From Pelodera strongyloides (taxonomy: Eukaryota > Nematoda > Chromadorea > Rhabditida > Rhabditidae): a stretch of 64,000 bases of DNA. This document shows, piece after piece, positions 34,901-46,334 of the stretch. A program made the position numbers and the translations under genes. The stretch is taken from assembly GCA_036852015.1 (NCBI GenBank), contig JAANDG010000017.1, forward strand, positions 434,001 to 498,000, in the 5' to 3' direction. Each line of letters begins with the position of its first letter. Position 1 is the stretch's first letter. A model generated the notes under the pieces. That model did no database searches. It saw only the letters and a program-made list of their open reading frames with translations, and was not told the origin of the DNA.

Positions 34901-36064
34901 GTCGAGGTTTTTCGTATTAGATGCTCTTAATTTCTCTTAGGTAATTAGAGACTCTCTAGGGTTCTATTTGATTTCTCGATTTAAAACGTAAATGTAGGAC
35001 TCGTGCTACCCAAGTTTAATTTTTTAGCTAGTTGCTTGTAGTAGTAGTTAATTTTTGGTGTGGACTTATTTACTGTGACGTTTGATAACGTTTTTCTCCA
35101 TTGATACGTTTTCTAGCCGCTTAATTGGTAAAAATGGTACGATCTACTAAACCCGTGTGCCTTTGCGAATTCCGCGTTTTAATTCGTCCTGTCTTAGTTC
35201 ATAGGTACTTTTTACTACGTTAATAATTTCCGTGGTCTTATTATTGGTTTATGCAGTTTTTACATAAGTACGAATATTAGTTAGATAGTTAGTGTAATAT
35301 AATGCACTACAGTAATCGTATTAATACTAAGTCGTAACATGTGTGATGTATTAGTGTGTTACTATTCTAATCTAATAGTAATAATAGTATATCTCGTAAT
35401 ATTGTTGTATAAGTTTTTTTACTCTAGAAAAAACAATAAGTATAAGATAAGGATAGTATTTTTATTGGCCAAACATGTTGCTTTTATTGTATTTGGCATC
35501 GCTTTTGTCGTTTTAAAATAAATATATACATTTTATTATTATTATTATTATATGGGCGGCGGTTTTTTGCCGCGGTGTGGCGTGCGGTGGGAATTGTATC
35601 GTTGTCTGCGCTCTCCTCGGCGAGAGTGCGTTTCCAAGCTTGTTCCCAGGATTCTCCGAGCTTGGACCCAGTAAAATCCCAGTAGAAAAACAATACAATT
35701 CTACTGGGTTTTTACTGGGTCCAAGCTCGGAGAATCCTGGGAACAAGCTTGGAAACAATGATCATAGGATGTGTCTTCTTAGGCTGGTGTCTCTTTACGC
35801 AGCACACTCTCTCGTCTTTCGCCGCAGGACTAATATAATCAAACAACTACGGTACTATGGCAATGTTTAACTTCCTTAAAAATGTTTTGATTTTCTTTTA
35901 CCCAAGGCCTGTCTACGGTACCTTCTGTAAGGAAAGCTCACGGGAAAAACTTCCCCATGGTAAAACTGAATAATATTTGGTATGTATATATTATAATAAA
36001 TACCCTTTTTATGAATTATGAACAAGTAATAAATATAGGTTTATATCGGTGGGCCTGACCCTTT
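31941..36064. mobile_element. 4.1 kb TIR element inserted in BTB copy 4
   Basis: Terminal inverted repeats of about 150 bp (31941-32093 and 35913-36064) start GGGTCAGGCCCACCGATATA and include CTTTACCATGGGGAAGTTTT and GAGCTTTCCTTAC, with roughly ten differences. The flanking CAA on both sides fits a 3 bp target duplication and restores the host reading frame. Subterminal regions (32140-32345 and 35600-35755) share TTGTCTGC and CCAAGCTTGTTCC and contain further palindromes; 35632-35752 is an almost perfect hairpin. No open frame exceeds 100 codons, so no transposase is evident. Short segments with good acceptors and donors on the plus strand (33380-33513, 34406-34466, 34830-34904) suggest a spliced transcript that is mostly non-coding or decayed. 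The outer 13 bases match the MITE at 17758-18180. Confidence 0.85.
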
Positions 36065-36224
36065 CAAGTCCGGACAGTTGCTGAAATTACATTGAAACAT
36101 TTAAACGAATATTTGTGAAATATAAATGTGAAACGTTTAAATGGATATTTTGGAGGATAATATTAGATGTTTGTGAAAAAAACTTCAATGCATCTAGTTA
36201 CCGTAGTCACACACACTACATATA

Positions 36225-36600
36225 CTCTTATCAAATACCAGCCGGATGAAGAGCCCTAACCGCCCTAACGGGCTCTTCTCCGGATAAATCGGCCTTCGGC
36301 CGATTGTTTCCCTAGTGAAGAAACTATAATTCTGGAAAAATAAACAGAACTTTCGCTATTCCTAGCTCTCCCTCTAATTCTGCAAATTTGCTACTGAAAG
36401 TGCCCTTATCTAGAGCGCGAGATTCGCGCTCTAAATAAGGGCAACGTAGAGCGTTCGGCTGTGAAGCAAAGTTAGGTGTGTTCTCGGTGGGTTCGACTCC
36501 CGCCCGAGGCAGAGGTTTTTGTATGTTCCATTTCTACGAGCAATCTTTATGAATGGGCTTTGTTGCGTTCACACGCTGCTTCAAACAAAAAAGTAAACTC
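36225..36600 (+). mobile_element. tRNA-headed composite repeat, family E, copy 2
   Basis: Same order of parts as at 27115-27562: CCAGCCGG, GGGCTCTTCTCCGG, ATCGGCCTTCGGCCGATTG, a spacer with a perfect GAGCGCGA/TCGCGCTC palindrome at 36413-36432, a tRNA-like module (36437-36512, B-box GGGTTCGACTCCC) and the tail ending AAAAAAGTAAACTCTTTTCC. It lies in intron 5 of BTB copy 4. Confidence 0.65.
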
Positions 36601-36610
36601 TTTTCCTCAG

Positions 36611-36760
36611 TGGGGTTTGCAAGTATACTGAAAATTTACCGTATATTGGAACTACACGAGAATATTTTTTAATTTTCCATATTATATATGCAGGTTTCGT
36701 GCAGAAATACTTTAGTATTAACAGAATCACACCAAATTTTTGAGATACTTGCAAACCCCA
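36611..36760. mobile_element. Compact foldback with GGGGTTTGCAAGTAT ends (family D)
   Basis: TGGGGTTTGCAAGTATACT at the left and its inverse AGATACTTGCAAACCCCA at the right bound 150 bp without coding capacity. Relative of 6743-7273. Confidence 0.8.
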
Positions 36761-36930
36761 TTATATAATAAGATAATACACTGAGATTGATATTTCGGGC
36801 TGCACCATGAAAAACTAAATGTTGCTACCGTAGGATTGGTGCAGAATATTTTGGTAGTTGTAAACACAGCGCGAAACTTGTGTTCAAATCAAACTGTATT
36901 TTTATTTTCAATATATATATATGTTCTCTA

Positions 36931-37204
36931 AAAAGGGAGGGCCGAATTACGGCCGTGACCCCGAGAGGTGCTATAGCTCATCTTGTAGAGAATTTTAAGC
37001 TGAACAATAGGATGCTAAATCCGTAGCACTCTCTAAAGAATTTTATAAGATATGGAAGTTTTAAGAAGATGGAAGTGGAAGTTATATAAGATATGGAAGT
37101 TGTAAAACACGTATTAATTAAGCTCATGTTCTGCTTGAGATTCTCTACAAAATGAGATGAGCACGCTCCAGACGACACGGCCATAATTCGGACCTTCCCT
37201 TTTG
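36931..37204. mobile_element. Foldback in intron 5 of BTB copy 4 (family F)
   Basis: The ends read AAAAGGGAGGGCCGAATTAC and, inverted, AAAAGGGAAGGTCCGAATTA, then GGCCGTG. The arms pair over about 130 bp, including GCTCATCTNNTTTGTAGAGAA. Similar GAATTACGGTCC wording near 49690 may be a relic of the same family. Confidence 0.8.
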
Positions 37205-38027
37205 AGGACTTACGGAATTGGGTAGAGAATTACAGCTTCCAGTAGTTCAACCACTTCATGAGACTTGAATTTCTTGTCGCGCAAACTCAACACTGAAATT
37301 GTGGCAGTCTTATTCTTATTCAACATACATATAGCATGCAGCATAAATTTAAGAAATATAACTCACTAATAAAGTCACCGCAGTCATCGCACAGTTTACT
37401 GATGTCAAATTTGTTTGCCATTCGAAGAAGATCGGTAATGTTTTCCACTAAAAAGTAATAGTGCAAAATTTTAACTTCAAGCATACTACTGTTTTGCCAA
37501 AAATTCAGTAATTCAGCAACATTTTTTGTTGAGTGGTCAGGCTCGAGAAAACACATCTATGCTGTAAATTTCTCGTATTGTGCGCTTGAGCTACGAGGTT
37601 TGCATCATGAAAACGCCATCGCCTAAGCGAGTTATTTGGCAATTTGGCAAAAACTACCAACGGAACGTTACATCAGTTGGATTAATTAAACTTTTTGGAT
37701 ATATGTTGTATCCGTTTATGTATGTTTCTACGTGGCCATATTCTCGAGAACTCGCAGCTGCAGCCCGCCCCGACAAACTGTTCCATCAGATAGTATTCAG
37801 ACCCGAAAAAAATACGTTTCTAGGGTTTTTATTCGCCCTTGTTGACTTGTTTTATGTTCAGGCTCTTTGGTTCCGAAGACATGTCCCATACCTATTGCAT
37901 CAGAGTTCAGAGTATCAAAGCCCCAAAATAACTGACTCTTAACGCGGTGTTTAGGGCCACGGGCTCCGAGCACACCCAGAAGAGTTTCAATCGAGTTTGC
38001 GGTCTCATCCTGCAATTTGGACTCTAT

Positions 38028-38487
38028 CCCAGAATAGGCGGCCTTACTAAATTTTAGGCGGACTTAGAGGGTCAGAGGGTCAGACGACCTTAGCGAAGGA
38101 ATAGGCGACCTTAGCCCAGGCGGCCATAGCTTAGGCGGTCTTGTGCCCCCAAGTGGCCTCAACAGACTGGTGTTCGCCACGGACTCACTTGAATCCACAA
38201 AATTCAACTTATAATTAACCCATCAGTGACCTTATGAAGTGCTTGATCCCCCATAAGCTGCCCATCCGTCACTATTAACATATGTATGGGAGAATTTCAA
38301 ACAAAGTGGAAAAGAACTGCTAGTAAAATCCAACTCCAAAAAAAATAAGGTCGCCTACTAAACATAAGGCCGCTTAAACTAACAATAGGCCGCCTGGGTA
38401 AAGCTGCCTGCTGAAATAAGGCAGCCTATGTAAGGCCACTAATCCCCAAACCAGGCCGCCCGTTCTTGCAAGGCAGCCTATTCTGGG
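38028..38487. mobile_element. Foldback built from GGCGGCCTTA motifs, in intron 2 of BTB copy 4
   Basis: The left end is CCCAGAATAGGCGGCCTTA and the right end the inverse CAGCCTATTCTGGG. The arms repeat short GGCGGCCTTA / TAAGGCCGCC units many times, so they can pair in several registers. Confidence 0.75.
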
Positions 38488-39600
38488 TCTTTCTTGAATA
38501 ATTAAACAATTGATAGTCATAAAAATCAGGTTCTCAACTATTTGCATTTTTGTGAATCTATTTTTGGGTTGTTGCGCCTTATGTTTTTGTGTAGTTAACC
38601 CTAACTACTAAAACTTATCATATTGTTGGACGATTACGGTAGAACGTAAAGTACCTTAAACACAGCCTTCTTGTCTCGAGCCTCCTCAAAATCGCCGAAG
38701 AAAAGTTTCTCAAAAACGGGAGAAAACTCGGCGAGAAAATGCGGATTGACTTGAAACACCGTGCCTATAATAAACCTGTAAGTATAAAAATTGGAGCCAT
38801 GAGTAGGCACAGACAAAAACTGGTAGAGCAACGCTCGACTGACGTGACCAGTCTAAAATTTTGACTTATTGTTAGAAAAAAACCATTCTTTTTTCCAAGT
38901 GTAGTTTCTTAGAAAGGAAAGAAAAGAATATAAAAAGTGCATCGGTCACCATCTTGAGCGCAAATTTGGAACGAATGTAGGTCAGTTTTCTTCAGAGATG
39001 TAGAACCGTTGTCCGTTAAATTCTCAGCAGCCATTTTCGAGACTAAAGGAAAAGTATCACATGTCCCACGATTGAGAAAAATAAACGAAAATAAGAAGTT
39101 ACATTGCAAAATACGAAAAAACGAAGATATAAAAAAGAAAATGAGTGTGCGGCTAGAGACCAGCACGAACGTTTTGCTTTGATGTAATCAATCGATAATG
39201 ACCAGAACGATCAATAAATCCTAAGTAAGAATTACTGTATGGAGAGCGCAATCTACCAAAAAATGAATTGCCGGAATTTAGAAGTATTGAGAGTTTTTTT
39301 ATTGAGAGTGTTATCTCTGCCATTCTATGGACCGTGATCCTCTATGTTTTATTGCATATCAAGGAACAATGTAAGCGCCGTTAATTTTCAACTTTAAAAT
39401 TTCCAAACTTACCGGAAGAGTAATGAACGAGAATAATGCGTGGTCATCGCAAACTTATTGTTGATCGAAATTTTTACTAGAATCTTCAAAGTATCGTATG
39501 AATACTTCTTCACAATGAAATTAAAGATCAATTGCAATGACAAATACTTTATTAGAATGTGAATACCGTTGGTATTTCATTAATAATATTATTTTTCGTT

Positions 39601-42194
39601 TTACAATTCGGCCAACATTGTCGTTTTCATGTACTCCATGTCATGGATATCCCTGCATTCGTGGCTCATCTTTTCGAAATCCAACGGATGGATCGTGTTG
39701 GAGACCTCATTGATTTGGTCCATATTGATACGCTGAAACAAAACTCAGAATTCTGGCTATTTTCGGTTCTCAGATTTATGCAAATTCATCCCATTCGCGC
39801 CCTGAACATATTGCCATTGGTCAAACTTTACTTGTAAGCCGCGTACTAAGGGGTGCAAAGAGCATTTAGCAACGTGGTGTCGTGCAAAAATACGCGGCGC
39901 TGTTTCGGCGGGCAACCAGAATCCAACGGCGTGCCACTTGCCAATTTTCTCGTTGTATAGACTATGCGGCAGAAGAAAAAATAAAGAAACAAAGAAATCT
40001 AATAACATAATTACCATAAGCAAGTCCTTCGCGTCCGGACAGTCAGTGGCAAATTCCACAAAGTAGCAGACGGTCGTGCACTCTAGAGCTCTGAAATTTT
40101 ACATATTTATATTTTCATCATTTTATTACCTCTTCCGGCTCTTCAGAGAGCAATAAACATCAATAAACTTAAAAAAATTTGAGAAACTACAATGTGGATC
40201 TAATTTAGATGGGGCAGCTTACCTATTGGATATTATTTTAAATCGGTCGGTTTTTGAAACGTACCGTGGACAACTGAATTCTCACGTATTTATGCTATTT
40301 TACTCGAATTTAGCTCGATTTTTATTCAAATTCATTTTCATTTGCAAACGCTGAATAATAATGCTGGTCTATTCGATGTGTTTCAAAAACCGACCGGTAT
40401 TTCGATCTAATAATTTACATTGCATCATTTGGATTCTTAGAACTTAGAACCCCGGTCATAGAGGTAAGGTGAGAGGTAAGTTCATGTCCATACTACTGTA
40501 CTTACTAATAAACTGCTCACTTGCATGCACGAGCCATTTTCTCCTCTTTCGACCACGTTTTCTCCGTTTTACTCAACGATTTGCACTTGTCCTTGCATAC
40601 TAAATGAAATTGGTTGCTTCAAAATATAGTTAGCATAATCAATGAGTAAGCAAGGAAAAAAGAATGAAGCTAGAACAGCTACAAATGCGTCTGCACACGT
40701 GGACACCCTCCTGAGGCCGCATTCACAAACACGCAGGGAGCCCTCCCTAGGCTCACGAGCGCTGTCAATCTCTTCCTCTCTCACACTCTGGCACTCTCTA
40801 CGCACTCTATCTCCCTGGGGAGGCGAGGGAGGGTTCCCCGCGTGTTGGTGAATACGGCCTCTGATGTATCTATGATCAGGAATCCGCTCGAAAAGCATAA
40901 GACAATAATACATACCACTATCAACCTCTTTGGACGCTTTCTTCAGACATTCCAAGTGTTCCTCGATTTCTGAATAAAACATTGAAAAATATATAGACTT
41001 TCTTGAATTCAAGAAGCCTTCTACTAGAGAGCACGGAATACTGTAAGCCAACGACACAGAAACGACATAAGCCAACGCCACGTATGATAAAGCTTGACGG
41101 TAACTACAACCGCACACTATTGCAGAAACGTTGAGTTCGCTTACAAATTCAAGGGTACTCAACTGAGGATATGTGCAAGTAACCCCACAATATTTTCCCA
41201 TTCGTAGCGTTTAATGTATGAGCTCCTGTATAGTGTTGCTTTTTTGTTCACTTGTTTGTCTTTATGTATTTTATCGACGAACTGTGCGTGTACATTTTTG
41301 TGTGCGTAATAAATATTATTATTATTATATACTTGTCATGAAGAAACACAAATATGAAGCCATAAGTCATAGGAATCTTGTATTATACAATAGCAGGCAC
41401 GAAAAATAACATGTAAAACTAAGAACGCCATACCTTCTTCATGATTCACGCAGTGGATTCGATAAAAAGTTGTAAATTGCGCAAATTTATGCTGATCCTG
41501 CGAACCGCATTTTACTGCACAATTTGCACCTGATTCGAGTGCATCACAAACCTAAAACTGAAAGTGAGCTCTTTTGGCAAAACTCAAAATATGTTAGAAG
41601 GAAAGCAAGGTAGGATTACTAGCTAGCACTAGGAATTCTCGTTCAAGGCTGGCTACGAACGACAAAATATATGAATTTTCATAAAATCCACATGCAGGCC
41701 GCATACTCGCAGCTTTTACCAATTTTACATTCAATGTATAAACAGTACAATCACAAACCTTCTCATAATTGTGGAAAATATAATTGTAACTCCTGTCCAT
41801 TTTGACAAACGGCCGTAAGCATTTTTTCACACAATCACTAAGCTTATCCTCTTCGGGGAGGTTTTCGGAAGCGAATAGTCCTAAAATATATATTTGTAAG
41901 GCTAGTTTTTCTGGAAAATATGGTGTAGTTGCCTTCATTTGACCTATCTAAATGGTCCGCACTCGACACAGATTACTGTGGTGAGCAACAGTACATTTCA
42001 TATGCAGATAACACAAGCAATACAAATATGAATGCGAGGATATGCCATATGCTAAGTCAGCTGTTTATCTTATATCTACAGTACATTATCAATGTGGCAT
42101 TGCATATGTAAGCTTGTATAGAATTTATACACTTATTTGCTAAATATAACTTACCTGTAAGAAAAGTAGAGATTATGAATATTTGGATTTTCAT
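39601..42194 (-). CDS. Secreted DUF19 / T20D4.11-like protein
   Basis: Seven exons on the minus strand: 42194-42155, 41880-41759, 41551-41434, 40969-40916, 40599-40521, 40090-40015, 39732-39601. They total 621 bases (206 residues plus stop) with all phases consistent. Exon 1 encodes a signal peptide (MKIQIFIISTFLTGLFA, cleavage likely near residue 17). The mature part is cysteine-rich with many charged residues: DCVKKCLRPF, VCDALESGANCAVKC, HLECLKKASKEV, VCKDKCKSL, CTTVCYFVEFATDCPDAKDLL and a final HEC. This spacing, a single domain of about 180 residues after a signal peptide, fits the nematode-specific DUF19 family, whose function is largely unknown. The protein should be exported and disulphide-bonded. 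Introns carry two foldbacks (40236-40412 and 40713-40863). The plus-strand open frame over exon 7 (39559-39837) is its shadow. Confidence 0.8.
40236..40412. mobile_element. Foldback MITE, family C, in an intron of the DUF19 gene
   Basis: The ends carry TCGGTCGGTTTTTGAAACG and, inverted, the same wording; the interior has CAACTGAATTC and TATTTATGCTA as in 11181-11359. Lies between exons 5 and 6. Confidence 0.8.
40713..40863. mobile_element. Foldback, GAGGCCG family G, in an intron of the DUF19 gene
   Basis: GAGGCCGCATTCACAAACAC followed by GCAGGGAGCCCTCCCT at the left, with the inverse at the right ending GGTGAATACGGCCTC. Very similar to 24489-24632 at the ends but different in the centre. 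Lies between exons 4 and 5. Confidence 0.85.
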
Positions 42195-42284
42195 GATTGT
42201 ATGATTCGGTTTACGCTTGGTGGATATGGATGGAAAGGGAAGAGCGAATTAAGGGCAAAGGTTTTCAGGTTAGCCGCAGTCTCA

Positions 42285-42425
42285 CAGAGAGAGATTGTTA
42301 GGGAGAGAGAGAGAGAGAACTGTTGGGGACCGAGCTAGGAATGAAGAAAGATAAAGAAATTGGTAAAGAGGGAGAGAGATGAATAAAGAGAAAGAGAGAG
42401 AAATAGGGAGAGAAAGAGAGAACGA
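42285..42425. repeat. GA-rich tract
   Basis: Degenerate (GA)n with GGGAGAGA modules, just upstream of the DUF19 gene start on its 5' side. A similar tract is at 60374-60430. Confidence 0.85.
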
Positions 42426-42600
42426 CAGGGAGAGGGTCGTTGTCTATGAGACCTGCAATGCACACCTACAGAGTCAGACTGTGGTCTAGCTCAAAAAGTT
42501 CCTTTAATCAATGTAAGAGTACTACATTCACTCCGCGCCCCGTCTGGATGTTTTCCTTGACAGTGTTTAAAATATACTTGCTTTATCGAAAAGCACATCT

Positions 42601-42780
42601 GAGGCCGTATTCACCACTCAAGGGTAAACATTTCTCTAGAGACAAAACTTTTGGAACGCATTTTTCGGGAAGGAAAGTGAGTGGTGTATGCAAATTTTGT
42701 GACATAATCTCGCTTTCTAGGTAAATTTTCTCCGAGAGACAGTTTTCTCCAGGGGTAAACGGAGTGGTGAATACGGCCTG
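42601..42780. mobile_element. Foldback, GAGGCCG family G, diverged
   Basis: GAGGCCGTATTCACCACTC at the left, GAGTGGTGAATACGGCCTG at the right. The inner arms pair around AGGGTAAAC and TTTCTC. It defines the outer consensus of the family: GAGGCCGTATTCACCA. Confidence 0.8.
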
Positions 42781-42799
42781 TGAATTGTGTACATTTACG

Positions 42800-45700
42800 A
42801 AACAGCGTAACTATCTGCAAAGATGTCCCACGGTGTAGAAAAAAACAGACCTTCGTCTTCCATGGGGAAGTTTCATTCCGTGCTCATTGTCAAATTAACC
42901 TACACCGTAATGGTCACTTCTAGCCACTAAGTTACCGAACTTCTCTAGGGCCATTATGAAAATAAATGATTTGGAATAGCGGTATTTGTGAATAAATTGT
43001 TATTCGGGCCAGCACGAAATACCGTAGTCGCAGCGAGTGTGCAGGATGTAAAGTGTAGATGTCAGACACCTAGAGTAGTTTTTGAAAAATTTTCAAAAAA
43101 AAAAAATCTCTTAATCTTGCTATTCTAAATTCTTATTATTATACGTTCAATTTCGTTCTGTTTCCATGCAAATTGTTGTTGCTGGTAGTGTATCAATCGT
43201 AACTGTATAAGGTATTGTTCCGTTTAGTTCGAAATGTACTGTGTGTTAAATAACTGTGGTACGATGTTTTGTGTTCTGTACTTCAACCCGTTCCATTGGA
43301 CATTTTATCTGTATACTAATCCTTTGTCCTCTACTTCTTTGCGAATATATTGTTTTCTTTTTCGGTTACTTTAGGCATTGTAAAGTCTGTCCGCTTGTTC
43401 TGTTGATGGCGTGTGTTTCACGGGACACGGGATCACTTATCTATATTATTATCCTTATCTATCTTTATGAATCTTTTTGTAATACATATTCCTTACACGT
43501 CTGTCTTTGGCTTATTGTGCCCCTTATCTGAGAAGTACAAACCTACTTAAATATGTAAGACTTCCTCCTTCCTCCACTTCCTCGTCCGAAGTTTCTGCCT
43601 AGTTAGCGTTAGGGTTTTCGACTGGGGCCTGACGTCTCGCCGCGCCGCCGCTCGCGCTGAAAATGTCCCCTTATGCCCACTTTGTGCCCTGTTCTGAAGC
43701 TGTTCTGTTCCAAATAGCACGGATCTGGGGCACTTTCGCTGCAAGACCATGGCAAGTGTGCGCGATTCGCGCGGGTTACGGTTACGGTAGGCAGTTGACA
43801 TGCATTTAAAATGACTTGAACATGTGTGGGCATTTGACATTTTGCATTTGCGATTCGCGAAGATAGAAACCCCATTTCTGCCTTGAATAGCAGTGAAGAC
43901 CATGTATTATGATGGTTATGAACAATGAGCATTAATGAGCAATGGAACAATTATTCTTATCATTACCACCGACTATCATTATCTCCCGCCAAACCTTGGG
44001 CTATTTTTCTATTTTGTGCTTCTTGTAGTTATCGTGCACTCAGTTCGGCGCGTAATTCTTTTTGCCCCAATTCGTGTGTGTGTCGCACGTGCCTTTTGGC
44101 TGATTGCTCTGCTCTGGCTCTCAGCATGTCGCAAAAGCAAAATCAACGTATATCACATTAACCGTGCGTGGCTTCTCATTAAGATGATTTATCCTTCCTC
44201 TCTGGAGGCAATTTGATCTCAAAGTTAAAGATCAATTAAGCTTCGATGATTGAATGCGATGCGATGCGCGCACTTCGCGCAACACAGGCACAAAAGTTGC
44301 CTTCTCCCTTCTCCTCAACCTCGAATACATTGTAGTTTTCATGGCATAGTATCATAGTAAATCAGCCAACCACCTTCGTTAAGCGATCTTATTTGAAATT
44401 AAGTATGTTTAAGTTGGCCCTATTATGACTCCTAAATCAAAGTCCATTTATTTGTCAGTTATTTGACAGTTGACATAGTTGATTTTCTCACGTTCGTGCA
44501 GTATAATATCCTTTTGTTCTTCAGTCATTCCCCTAAATATTTCTCTCATAAACTGGTTATCATTTTAGTAGTTAATGAGCCCAATTCCCTTCATTGCTTC
44601 ATTTCTTTTGAGGTTTTTTTGGATTCTATTCCGAGAAATTTGGTTAGCTCATTTTCTTGTTCTTATAAAACATATAACATAGTATGGCAATGTGTCTGCG
44701 ATTGTCTTATGATACCTATCAATGTGAAAGTAACGAGGCATTTTGGATGATTAATAGATTAATTGGATATTTGACGATAATATCATCATTTATACGGTCT
44801 GCGAATCATAGTTTTTGTGGTTCTTGTAGGTAGGTGTTGGAGTTGAGTATATCTATGTAGACGTATATGTAGACGTAGAAAACCAAAGTAAAATTTTATT
44901 TTTGGCTGATACTTACAGAAATAGAAAGCGATAGCGATAAGGATAAGAGAATAAACATTGCATATGATTACTTTTCTAAAGTCCAACGTAACTGAACCTA
45001 TCCCCACTGCGCGCAGTGACTAGTGACTCTATTTTTCCTGTATATGTCAATATGTGTTTGTCAGTTTGTCCACGTCCACAGTCTACTCTTCAAATTACGG
45101 TTATAGTAGAGTTTTCAACCATGAGATCACGCTTCGAATTGTTTATAATAGCTTTCTGTTGTCGATTATCTTATCCTTATCTATGAGTATACCGTATTCC
45201 ATACCTAAGTGATTACAGCTGCATAGCTACATTTTCTCCTTCTTCACCCTCTACTTTTAACCTTAACTTTGAAAATAGACCTTTAGCCTCCTTTAACTAA
45301 CTACCTTTAAACTTAACTTTGAAAATAGAAATCTTCTTCCCCAACAGTATCATTTCGCTACACAAGTTCATACATCACAGATCACGTCACACACAGATGA
45401 CAGATGAGAACTTTATTTCGCTATATTCTTGTGATTTCCGGACATTTCCGGTCTTTTCCTTTTAGCCGTTGCGGTCGTCTACTTCTACTTTTACTACGGA
45501 ACACTAACACCCCGACCCCGTTTGAGTACATTCACCGGTCCAAAATCGTATGCCTTATTATCTTTTGATGCACATTGATAGAGTGCGATGCGAGATAAGA
45601 TTTGTGCGCCCGTATTCCTATTATAGAGGCGCAATTTGACTTTTTCCGAATTTCCGAGGGGGGGGGGTTTAATTTAAAGTGGTCGCGACGCTTGTTTGGC

Positions 45701-46320
45701 TGTGATATTGTGAGCTGATTAGTTTATTTGATAAGGCATGGCTGTGCTAGGGTAGGGATTCCCCGATGACAGGGAATGCAGTACAACCTTTGAACCCTGA
45801 GCGGCCTGAGCCCAATATATAATTTGTAGTTTGTACTCTATGTCTGGTTTTACGATTACAGTAACAGTACCAAAAAGTTTACTAAAGTGATCCGTATGCT
45901 CATATCTGTTCATCTTGCTTTGCGACGGTTTGTATTGAATAATATCATAATATGCACTGTTGTTCGTTGTTGTGTATCGCAGGCTAGGGTCATGCCAATG
46001 CCACGATGCATTGATGATTATGATTCTCTGATTCATTTATTTGTTGGTTTTTTCTCGTAAACAAGAAAATATAAAGTATAACTTGTTCGGTATATGTTTT
46101 TGACATTTGACTCAATTTGACTGTGATGAATCATTGTTTCTCTATTCTCTTGCCCTCTGTATATTTTCCCTGAATCGCTCAAGTCTCGAAGTCATGACGA
46201 TGTAGAATTAGAATGTATGTTAGTTTGTTCTGACTTAAACTAAGGAATCCCGTTACTTTTACCTTTAACTTTGCTCATTGGTACATTAGAGATTAGAGAT
46301 GATAGAATATCAGATTTCTT
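42800..46320. other. 3.5 kb without a convincing gene
   Basis: Only short open frames are present and none shows a recognisable family. A minus-strand stretch at 45005-44921 reads as a hydrophobic peptide (VYSLILIAIAFYF) ending at a good GTAAGT donor, so it could be an isolated exon. 43600-43800 is GC-rich. A short duplication (TAACTTTGAAAATAGA) lies at 45264-45330, and a run of ten G at 45659-45668. This may contain part of the regulatory region of the downstream NAA30 gene. Confidence 0.4.
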
Positions 46321-46334
46321 CATTCATGCAGTTG

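Larger units (their letters stand above)
31417..39034 (-). pseudogene. BTB-domain gene, copy 4, exon 6 interrupted by a 4.1 kb element
   Basis: Exons on the minus strand: 39034-38950, 38764-38655, 38009-37937, 37447-37367, 37292-37214, exon 6 in two pieces (36080-36065 and 31937-31869), and 31551-31417. Motifs run LHSFQICAQDG, VNPHFLAEFSPVFEKLF, LLGVLGAR, DLLRMANKFDISKL, VVELLEAV, WDIADFIV, KLWQK and LLAAIMHT. Exon 6 stops after codons for NCPDL at 36065 and resumes at WDIADF at 31937. Between them is the element at 31941-36064, flanked by CAA on each side (31938-31940 and 36065-36067). Discounting the element and one CAA, all phases match copies 1 and 2. As it stands the gene should not give the full protein. 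The last exon may instead end at a GTAAGT at 31488. A TTTAG acceptor precedes the ATG. Confidence 0.82.

Noticed and set aside
39559..39837. Plus-strand 92-residue frame with a hydrophobic start
   Set aside because: It is the exact antisense of the last exon of the DUF19 gene, whose seven exons are mutually consistent in phase.
40569..41201. 210-residue minus-strand open frame
   Set aside because: It includes exon 4 of the DUF19 gene but otherwise reads through introns and the foldback at 40713-40863, and the downstream frame does not match exon 5.
43547..43950. Overlapping minus-strand frames of about 115 residues in a GC-rich stretch
   Set aside because: No splice context, no recognisable domain, and two frames are equally open; treated as chance open frames in GC-rich DNA.
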